This document shows positions 51,799 to 58,292 of a stretch of 58,292 nucleotides of DNA, piece after piece; position 1 is the first letter of the stretch, and every line of letters starts with the position of its first letter. The notes beneath the pieces were generated by a model that ran no database searches, was not told the origin of the DNA, and worked only from the letters and a program-made list of their open reading frames with translations. The translations under genes and the position numbers were made by a program. Source of the stretch: Candidatus Butyricimonas faecavium (lineage in GTDB: Bacteria; Bacteroidota; Bacteroidia; Bacteroidales; Marinifilaceae); the NCBI GenBank assembly GCA_944321125.1, contig CALUKD010000024.1:1-58292 (forward strand). Reading direction: 5' to 3'.

Positions 51799-53022
51799 TT
51801 ACAAGTTATTCAAAGCCTCCATTGTCTTGTCATATTTCTCTTGATAAACTTTATTTTTTGTTCTCAAGCGGAAATATAATTCTTTCAATGTAGTCAACGT
51901 ATTCTTGTCATTAGGATTCAATTCCAATGCTTTTTCAAAATAAGGAATTACGGCTTCATATTTCTCCATAACCTTGTCCAAAGCAGCGTTATATTCCTTT
52001 GCATCAACGATATCCTGAACAACTTTATGATCTTCAATAACTCGGTTTAAATGAATGTTACCCAAGTTATATTGTGCGAAGAAATCATTCGGGTTCAGTT
52101 CCAGAGTCTTGATATACATAGCCTCAGCCTTTTCCGGTTGATTTAATTTTTCGTATAAAGATCCTTTAGCCCTGTAATATTCTGCTTTATTCGGCTCTTG
52201 TTTAATGGCAGCATCCAGAAACTCTTCTGCTTTGGCCGGAGTATCACCCATCAAATAATAGTTGATCAATTCAACCAGCATATAGTTATCATCCGGATAC
52301 AATTTGTGTCCTTCATGTAAAAATTTAACAGCTTCTTCTTGCTTTGCTTTTCCTGTAACAGAATCTCCGGCTTCATTAGCGGCACGACTTTGTCCTAAAA
52401 GGATATTTGCTATCATTGCATAAATCTTTCCGGCTTCATAATTTAATTCCAAAGATTTTTTGTAGAATTTAATCGCTTCATCCAGATCTCCGGCTTTGTG
52501 TGCGGCAACTCCAGCATTATAGATAACGGTCGTGTCTACTTTTTGTGTCCCAAACGGAGATTCATTAATTTCCAAAACCCGCTTAAAATTGTTTACAGCA
52601 TCTTTAAAATCTTTGGTGTCATCCGTTTTCATTCCTTGATTGTAACAAATAACACCTTGGTTAGTAAAGTCTATAACCAAATTAGCATACTGGGTCTTTA
52701 AATCTTTCTCAAATTTATTCTTTTCGTCCAGTTGGATAACTTTCTGATAAGAGTCCCAAGCCACACTTAACGGATCTTTGGAGAGTTTCTTGTAATTCTC
52801 ATCTTGAGTTTCGAAAATCGCTTGATAGATTTGTCCTCTAACCATATAAGCTTTCGCCCAGTTTACGCAATTCTCATGGCCAATAGCTTCATCTATCAGT
52901 TCTTTCGCTTTATCCAGCTTTCCCTGCGTGAAAAAGCTAACAGCTGATGTTACTTTCCCCTTTTGCGCAAAAGATATATTCACGCAAAGCAGAAGGGCAA
53001 TGATAAAAGATAGTTTTCTCAT
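51799..53022 (-). CDS. exported TPR protein downstream of gyrA
   Basis: This 407-residue protein has a signal peptide (MRKLSFIIALLLCVNISFAQ) and at least seven TPR units, for example TTVIYNAGVAAHKAGDLDEAIKFYKKSLEL, AEYYRAKGSLYEKLNQPEKAEAMYIKTLEL and EAVIPYFEKALELNPNDKNT. Periplasmic scaffold by inference. Starts 43 bases after the gyrA stop on the same strand and shares its terminator. Confidence 0.85.
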   Translation of the reverse strand: MRKLSFIIALLLCVNISFAQKGKVTSAVSFFTQGKLDKAKELIDEAIGHENCVNWAKAYMVRGQIYQAIFETQDENYKKLSKDPLSVAWDSYQKVIQLDEKNKFEKDLKTQYANLVIDFTNQGVICYNQGMKTDDTKDFKDAVNNFKRVLEINESPFGTQKVDTTVIYNAGVAAHKAGDLDEAIKFYKKSLELNYEAGKIYAMIANILLGQSRAANEAGDSVTGKAKQEEAVKFLHEGHKLYPDDNYMLVELINYYLMGDTPAKAEEFLDAAIKQEPNKAEYYRAKGSLYEKLNQPEKAEAMYIKTLELNPNDFFAQYNLGNIHLNRVIEDHKVVQDIVDAKEYNAALDKVMEKYEAVIPYFEKALELNPNDKNTLTTLKELYFRLRTKNKVYQEKYDKTMEALNNL

Positions 53023-53065
53023 ACGTTAAAAATTTGTGTTCCAATTAGATATCATGTGTAAATAA

Positions 53066-55576
53066 TTATTCTTCATTATTCGACTCTGCTACTTCTGTTC
53101 CCTCCTGCCCTTCTTCCGGAAGATTCTCTTCTTTCGAAGCGGATACTTTCGCTACTGCTGCAATAGCATCATCATTTCTCAAATTAATTAATCTCACTCC
53201 CTGTGTGTTACGTCCCATAACTCTCAAGGTACTAACATCCAGTCTTATCGTTAATCCTGACCTATTAATAATCATCAAGTTATCTTCATCCGTAACGTCA
53301 AGTAAGGCAATTAGGTTACCTGTTTTTTCAGTCATATTGATGGTCTTAATTCCCTTACCACCTCTATTCGTGATACGGTAATCCTCAATACTAGAGCGTT
53401 TTCCATATCCATTCTCAGATACAACCAAGACGTCGGATTTACCGGATTCGATGCAAATCATACCAATTACCTCGTCTCCTTCATTATCCAGCGAAATACC
53501 CTTTACCCCGGATGCAGTTCTACCCATGGGACGAACCTTTTCTTCAGGGAAACGGATTGCTTTACCGGATTTGACGGCTATCATGATGTCGCATTTACCA
53601 TTAGTCATTTTTGCATCCAACAATTGATCCCCGTCTTTAATTGTAATTGCGTTTACACCATTCGCTCTCGGACGAGAATAGGCCTCCAAGGTTGTTTTTT
53701 TCACAATTCCTTGTTTCGAGCATAATACGATATAATTATTATTGATATACTCTTCATCCTTTAAATTGAGGATGTTGATATAAGCTTTCACTTTATCATC
53801 CGGCTCAATATTTAATAAATTTTGAATAGCCCTACCCTTGGATTGTTTGGTTCCTTCTGGGATTTCCCATACTTTCAACCAGAAACATTTTCCTTTTTCA
53901 GTGAAAAATAACATGGTATTATGCATCGTGGCCATGATCATATGTTCAAGAAAATCTTCGTCTCTCGTAGCCGACCCTTTTGAACCTACCCCCCCACGAT
54001 TTTGAACCTTGTATTCGGATAACGGAGTCCGTTTGATGTATCCCATGTGAGAAATAGTGATAACCATTTCTTCATCAGCATAAAAATCTTCCGGATTGAA
54101 TTCTTCAGAGGCATAAACGATGTCTGTTTTACGCTCATCGTTATATTGAGCTTTCACCTGAAGTAACTCATCTTTGATAATTTGCATTCTTAATTCTAAA
54201 CTAGCTAGAATTTCTTTCAAATGCTCGATCAATTTCATGATGTCATCGTACTCAGCTCTTAGCTTATCTTGCTCCAGACCTGTTAGTTGGCGTAGTCTCA
54301 TTTCAACAATAGCACGAGCTTGTACCTCCGTCAAAGAAAAACGTTCAATCAAATTATTCTTCGCTTCATCCGGCGTTTTAGATCCCCGGATAATCCGAAT
54401 CACTTCGTCAATATGATCACTGGCAATAATTAAACCTTCCAAAATATGGGCTCGATCTTCCGCTTGCTTTAATTCAAATTGAGTACGCCGTGTAATGACA
54501 TCATGACGATGTTCCACGAATAATCGGATCAAATCCTTCAAATTCAACAAACGGGGTCTACCTCCAACGAGTGCAATGTTGTTGACCCCGAAAGAAGTTT
54601 GAAGAGCCGTATGTTTTAATAATGTATTCAGGACAACATTGGCAATAGCATCTTTTTTCAAGTCAATAACGATACGCATACCACTACGGTCGGATTCGTC
54701 ATTGATATTAGAGATTCCATCTATTTTTTTCTCGTTCACCAGATCTGCAATACGTGAAATCAATTCCGCCTTATTGACCATATAAGGAATTTCGTGAACG
54801 ATCAGTTTTTCCCGACCATGCGGAGTTGTCTCCACAGATGTTTTCGAACGAATAACCACGCGGCCCCTTCCCGTGTGATATGCTTCCTTCACCCCGGCAT
54901 ACCCATAAATTGTTCCTCCCGTAGGGAAATCCGGTGCCTTTATGATCCGGATCAGGTCATCTATTTCTATATCCTGGTCATCTATATAAGCACAAATAGC
55001 ATCGATCGTGTCACGCAAATTGTGGGGAGGCATATTAGTAGCCATACCAACCGCAATACCAGACGCTCCATTCACGAGTAACAAAGGAATTCTGGTGGGT
55101 AGAACGCTAGGTTCTTTTAATGATTCGTCGAAGTTCGGAATCATGTCCACGGTATCTTTATCCAAATCCACTAATGTGTCCTCGGTTACCCTCATCAAAC
55201 GAGCTTCTGTATAACGCATCGCTGCAGGGCTATCTCCATCCACGGAACCGAAGTTTCCTTGTCCGTCAACTAGCGGATAACGCAAAGACCAACTTTGTGC
55301 CATACGCACCATTGCCATGTAAACCGAGCTATCACCATGAGGATGGTACTTTCCGAGTACCTCTCCGACAATTCTCGCTGACTTTTTGAATGGTTTACCA
55401 GACGTAACTCCCAATTCGCTCATTCCATATAATACCCTTCTCTGTACCGGTTTCAAACCGTCCCTAACATCAGGTAATGCACGCGACACAATCACCGACA
55501 TTGAATAATCAATGTACGAAGATTTCATCTCCTCCTCGATGTTGATCTTGATAATTTTTTCTCCGACGTTTTCCAT
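53066..55576 (-). CDS. gyrA: DNA gyrase subunit A
   Basis: This 836-residue type II topoisomerase subunit cuts and rejoins DNA to introduce negative supercoils with GyrB. The N-terminal winged-helix/tower part contains [17 protein letters not shown] (about 31-47). The catalytic tyrosine is Tyr122 in [10 protein letters not shown]. The C-terminal beta-pinwheel (about 510-800) includes the GyrA-box-like segment [11 protein letters not shown]. Numbering is the same as E. coli around the quinolone pocket: Ser83 is kept, but position 87 is Met (GDSSVYMAM) where E. coli has Asp. Acidic low-complexity C-terminal tail. A TACATTTG -7 box lies at 55658-55665 on the minus strand. Confidence 0.97.
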   Translation of the reverse strand: MENVGEKIIKINIEEEMKSSYIDYSMSVIVSRALPDVRDGLKPVQRRVLYGMSELGVTSGKPFKKSARIVGEVLGKYHPHGDSSVYMAMVRMAQSWSLRYPLVDGQGNFGSVDGDSPAAMRYTEARLMRVTEDTLVDLDKDTVDMIPNFDESLKEPSVLPTRIPLLLVNGASGIAVGMATNMPPHNLRDTIDAICAYIDDQDIEIDDLIRIIKAPDFPTGGTIYGYAGVKEAYHTGRGRVVIRSKTSVETTPHGREKLIVHEIPYMVNKAELISRIADLVNEKKIDGISNINDESDRSGMRIVIDLKKDAIANVVLNTLLKHTALQTSFGVNNIALVGGRPRLLNLKDLIRLFVEHRHDVITRRTQFELKQAEDRAHILEGLIIASDHIDEVIRIIRGSKTPDEAKNNLIERFSLTEVQARAIVEMRLRQLTGLEQDKLRAEYDDIMKLIEHLKEILASLELRMQIIKDELLQVKAQYNDERKTDIVYASEEFNPEDFYADEEMVITISHMGYIKRTPLSEYKVQNRGGVGSKGSATRDEDFLEHMIMATMHNTMLFFTEKGKCFWLKVWEIPEGTKQSKGRAIQNLLNIEPDDKVKAYINILNLKDEEYINNNYIVLCSKQGIVKKTTLEAYSRPRANGVNAITIKDGDQLLDAKMTNGKCDIMIAVKSGKAIRFPEEKVRPMGRTASGVKGISLDNEGDEVIGMICIESGKSDVLVVSENGYGKRSSIEDYRITNRGGKGIKTINMTEKTGNLIALLDVTDEDNLMIINRSGLTIRLDVSTLRVMGRNTQGVRLINLRNDDAIAAVAKVSASKEENLPEEGQEGTEVAESNNEE

Positions 55577-55657
55577 TTATAATATTAAATTACACTATTA
55601 ACGCATTGTTTTATAGGGTATTATTCTAAATTTCATCCCTATATTACTTAAATCCCA

Positions 55658-55665
55658 CAAATGTA
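55658..55665 (-). promoter_or_regulatory. -7 element for gyrA
   Basis: TACATTTG on the minus strand, 82 bases upstream of the gyrA start codon, matches TAnnTTTG. No matching -33 element was seen. Confidence 0.35.
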
Positions 55666-55772
55666 ATAAAAACAGTGGATTAACGGAAATTTTAAATCCT
55701 TTTTTATTCACACTCACTCCTGCCCTTCAATAAATATTAAACAAAGAGAAAAGCGGAACAGACAATAAAATT

Positions 55773-56534
55773 TTAGAATTCAAATGATAACATGTCATAT
55801 GCTAGTTGAATATTTTCAGGTAACTCCCGCGATACACTTTTGTGCAACCCCATTTGATGACCGATATGCGTGATGTAAGCCTGTTTCACGTGTAAGGTTT
55901 TCACCACATCAATGGCTTGATTCAACGTAAAATGAGAAAGGTGGACTTCTTTACGCAAGGCATTAATCACCATGTATTCGACACCTTCCAGTTTTTTCAT
56001 ACTCGCATCCGATATGAAATTCGCATCCGTGATATAAGCAAAGTTACCAATACGAAATGCCGTAACGGGAAGTTTGTAATGCATCACTGTAATGGGGTCT
56101 ATTTTAATATCCCCAATCCAAAACGGGTCTTCATCTATCACGTGAATATTCATTTCGGGGACACCAGGATAACGGAATTTCGCAAAAGCGTAATCATAAT
56201 CCTTACTGATAACGTCTTTTGTCCTTTGGTTACAATAGATATCAACCTCACCATTTTTGACCCAATTAAAAGCTCGAATATCGTCTAGTCCCCCAATATG
56301 ATCTTTGTGTTCATGTGTCAGCAACAAAGCTGTTACGTCCTTTACGCCTGCCCGTAACATTTGTGTCCGGAAATCAGGTCCCGCATCTATAATTAGTTTC
56401 TTGTCCCCAATATCAATCATGGCAGCACTCCTTAAACGCTTGTCATTCTCATCCGTAGACTGACAAACAGAACATTCACAAGCAATAACGGGAACCCCTT
56501 GTGAAGTTCCGCTTCCTAAAATCGTTACTCTCAT
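55773..56534 (-). CDS. metallo-beta-lactamase-fold hydrolase (PhnP-like)
   Basis: This 253-residue cytosolic metallohydrolase has the HxHxDH motif in LLLTHEHKDHIGGLDD (about 73-88), preceded by LIIDAGPDFRTQM. The opening MRVTILGSGTSQGVPVIACECSVC, with two cysteines, is typical of PhnP/phosphodiesterase-like members of the lipoate-protein-ligase-associated group found in Bacteroidota. Likely a phosphodiesterase; substrate unknown. Divergent from the methyltransferase gene. Confidence 0.85.
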   Translation of the reverse strand: MRVTILGSGTSQGVPVIACECSVCQSTDENDKRLRSAAMIDIGDKKLIIDAGPDFRTQMLRAGVKDVTALLLTHEHKDHIGGLDDIRAFNWVKNGEVDIYCNQRTKDVISKDYDYAFAKFRYPGVPEMNIHVIDEDPFWIGDIKIDPITVMHYKLPVTAFRIGNFAYITDANFISDASMKKLEGVEYMVINALRKEVHLSHFTLNQAIDVVKTLHVKQAYITHIGHQMGLHKSVSRELPENIQLAYDMLSFEF

Positions 56535-56633
56535 CTGTTGAAACCTGAAAAATAATTATATTCTGACATCGAAAATTCCATACAGAACGTTTTATTGTAT
56601 CATGCAAAAATAATAAGATTCGGAATAATCCTG

Positions 56634-56641
56634 TATATTTG
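56634..56641 (+). promoter_or_regulatory. -7 element for the methyltransferase gene
   Basis: TATATTTG matches TAnnTTTG 16 bases before the ATG at 56658. No TTTG at the expected -33 position. Confidence 0.35.
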
Positions 56642-56657
56642 CCCCAAACATTTTATT

Positions 56658-57365
56658 ATGGGAAAATTATATTTGATCCCCAATTTACTTGGGGAGACAC
56701 CGATAGAGCGGACTATTCCTGATGACGTAGTCCATATCATTAAGAATATCAAAGTTTTTGCAACTGAAAACGTAAAAAATACGCGTCGCTATTTAAAGAA
56801 AATAGATAAAGCGATAAATATTGATGAACTCGTTTTTCTAGACTTGAATGAGCATTCGAATATAAAAGATATTGAAACCTATCTCCCCTATCTGACCAAT
56901 CAAGATATGGGCATTATCTCCGAAGCCGGATGTCCGGGTATTGCAGATCCGGGAGCTGAATTGGTAGCATTAGCCCATAAACACGATTATCAGGTAATTC
57001 CTTTAGTTGGTCCCTCTTCTATTTTACTGGCACTGATGGCCTCTGGAGCTAATGGGCAAAATTTCTCGTTTAACGGTTATTTACCCATTGCCAAGCCGGA
57101 GCGCATTAAAACATTGAAAACTTACGAGAAACAATCTGCCACGGAGAACCGGACACAATTGTTTATAGAGACCCCTTATCGGAACATGCAATTATTCGAG
57201 GATATGATAACTACCTTGTCCCCCACGACACGCCTTACAATAGCCTGTGATATTACAACAGAAAATGAATACATAAAAACCATGTTAATAAAGGATTGGA
57301 AACACGTGAAACCGGATATAAATAAACGTCCGACGATTTTCGTGTTATACGCCCGACCATTCTAA
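56658..57365 (+). CDS. RsmI-like SAM-dependent methyltransferase
   Basis: This 235-residue protein of the tetrapyrrole (corrin/porphyrin) methylase fold has the RsmI-family segments GKLYLIPNLLGE at the start, EAGCPGIADPGAELVALA (about 93-110), VPLVGPSSILLALMASG and FNGYLP. RsmI 2'-O-methylates cytidine 1402 of 16S rRNA, but this protein is shorter than E. coli RsmI (286) and represents the second, compact subtype found in Bacteroidota, so the substrate is uncertain. The Met at 56658 is chosen over the upstream frame start at 56595. It is followed 14 bases later by thiD. Confidence 0.8.
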   Translation: MGKLYLIPNLLGETPIERTIPDDVVHIIKNIKVFATENVKNTRRYLKKIDKAINIDELVFLDLNEHSNIKDIETYLPYLTNQDMGIISEAGCPGIADPGAELVALAHKHDYQVIPLVGPSSILLALMASGANGQNFSFNGYLPIAKPERIKTLKTYEKQSATENRTQLFIETPYRNMQLFEDMITTLSPTTRLTIACDITTENEYIKTMLIKDWKHVKPDINKRPTIFVLYARPF

Positions 57366-57379
57366 ACCTTTTATTTGCC

Positions 57380-58186
57380 ATGAAAACCTACAAGAGAGTA
57401 TTATCTATAGCCGGTTCCGATAGTGGTGGTGGTGCCGGAGTTCAAGCAGACTTGAAAGCGATTTCCGCCTGCGGGTGTTTTGCCATGACTGCCATTACAG
57501 CCGTGACAGCTCAAAATACATTAGGTGTAAGAGCCATTGAACCTCTTCCCGTAAATGTCATAGAAGCCCAGATTAGGGCTTGTTTAGACGATATTGGTGT
57601 GGATGCGGTTAAAATTGGTATGTTACATTCCGTGGAAGTGATTCAAACCGTCACGAGAGTATTAGCCGATTACCCGATTAAGCATATTGTCGTGGACCCG
57701 GTAATGGTGGCGACCTCCGGCGATTTGCTTGTGCAACAAGAGGCCATAGCCGTGATGCAAAAGGAATTATTTCCATTGGCAACCGTGATTACGCCAAATC
57801 TTTACGAGATAGAAATTCTTTCCGGAAAGAAAATACGCTCTCAAGAAGATTTATACCTTTCCATTCCAGTATTGAAGAATATCGGAGCCCGTAATGTCTT
57901 ATTAAAAGCCGGACACTTAGAATGTGAAGAGATAACAGATGTTTTAATTGATTGTGAGCATGATTTGGAATATCGTTATCCGGTAAAGAAAATAATTACC
58001 CCAAACACACACGGTACCGGATGCTCTTTATCATCCTCCGTGGCCTCCTATTTAGCCCATGATTTTTCCTTAAACATAGCAGTGGAAAAAGCTTTGAATT
58101 ATTTGCACGAGGCCATAGAAACTGCAGCCGGGTATCAAATAGGACATGGACATGGTGCCATTCATCATTTTTACAAGTGGTGGTGA
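57380..58186 (+). CDS. thiD: hydroxymethylpyrimidine kinase / phosphomethylpyrimidine kinase
   Basis: This 268-residue ribokinase-like enzyme phosphorylates HMP and then HMP-phosphate for thiamine synthesis. Opening SIAGSDSGGGAGVQADLK (about 10-27) is diagnostic, with AVTAQNTLGV, DPVMVATSGD and the catalytic THGTGCSLSS (about 212-221). Length fits (about 265). No thiamine riboswitch was recognised upstream; the start lies 14 bases after the methyltransferase gene. Confidence 0.95.
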   Translation: MKTYKRVLSIAGSDSGGGAGVQADLKAISACGCFAMTAITAVTAQNTLGVRAIEPLPVNVIEAQIRACLDDIGVDAVKIGMLHSVEVIQTVTRVLADYPIKHIVVDPVMVATSGDLLVQQEAIAVMQKELFPLATVITPNLYEIEILSGKKIRSQEDLYLSIPVLKNIGARNVLLKAGHLECEEITDVLIDCEHDLEYRYPVKKIITPNTHGTGCSLSSSVASYLAHDFSLNIAVEKALNYLHEAIETAAGYQIGHGHGAIHHFYKWW

Positions 58187-58292
58187 GCCTTCCAAGTATA
58201 CCCGTTTATAGGTACCTTGTAGTTTCCTGAAATAGGTTTACTTAATTTGACATTTAATAAATTAGACATTCTCTTGTTATGATAATTTCCTG
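58187..58292. other. window end, intergenic
   Basis: After thiD the last 106 bases contain no gene or clear terminator that I can see. Confidence 0.4.

Noticed and set aside
57366-57379. Thiamine (TPP) riboswitch for thiD
   Set aside because: Only 14 bases separate it from the methyltransferase gene, and no CTGAGA-type motif was seen upstream.

Overview
The window reads as chromosomal DNA of a Bacteroidota bacterium, most likely of the order Bacteroidales. The evidence is an A+T-rich genome with weak Shine-Dalgarno signals, promoters of the Bacteroidota type (TTTG, about 19 bases, TAnnTTTG), ECF sigma/FecR/TonB-receptor regulation with DUF4249 lipoproteins, a free-standing FtcD/HutI pair, and the purH-mreBCD-mrdA-rodA arrangement. 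An Odoribacteraceae-like gut anaerobe (Odoribacter/Butyricimonas) is my best guess. That family-level call is inference and is not proven here. No rRNA, tRNA, CRISPR array, prophage or intact insertion sequence was found.

Layout. 1-5.4 kb: a possible gene end, an NrnA-type DHH phosphoesterase, DUF1904, MarR, PepD dipeptidase, free-methionine-R-sulfoxide reductase and a secreted TPR protein. 5.4-12.9 kb: an orphan protein, a TPR lipoprotein with YgiQ, divergent RimO, and a membrane pyrophosphatase. 13-15.7 kb: an orphan AAA ATPase, an Frm2-type nitroreductase, a broken mini-gene and a small lipoprotein. 15.8-24.2 kb: a six-gene surface-signalling and uptake operon (sigma, FecR, TonB receptor with STN domain, two DUF4249 lipoproteins, second TonB receptor without STN). 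24.2-34.6 kb, minus strand: purH, the rod-shape genes mreB, mreC, mreD, mrdA and rodA, then hutI and ftcD for histidine catabolism. 34.8-38.1 kb: a second ECF sigma factor with an anti-sigma protein that appears to span both membranes, and a divergent lipoprotein. 38.2-41.2 kb: aminopeptidase P and an XRE-family regulator, separated by about 650 bases that carry six copies of a TTACATTTGTAA operator-like palindrome. 41.2-46.9 kb: pyrD, pyrK, uvrA and the rpsF-rpsR-rplI operon. 47-56.5 kb: mltG, a nucleoid-associated protein, DUF3078 and an SDR enzyme, then gyrA with a TPR gene and a metallo-beta-lactamase-fold hydrolase. 56.6-58.2 kb: an RsmI-like methyltransferase and thiD.

Most of the window is ordinary housekeeping DNA. 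Three places are worth attention: the operator array that overlaps the -7 boxes in front of the XRE regulator, the ECF/FecR/TonB/DUF4249 operon with its two unequal receptors, and the sigma plus beta-barrel anti-sigma pair. Short A+T-rich repeats built on AAATCTAAAA recur in several intergenic gaps.
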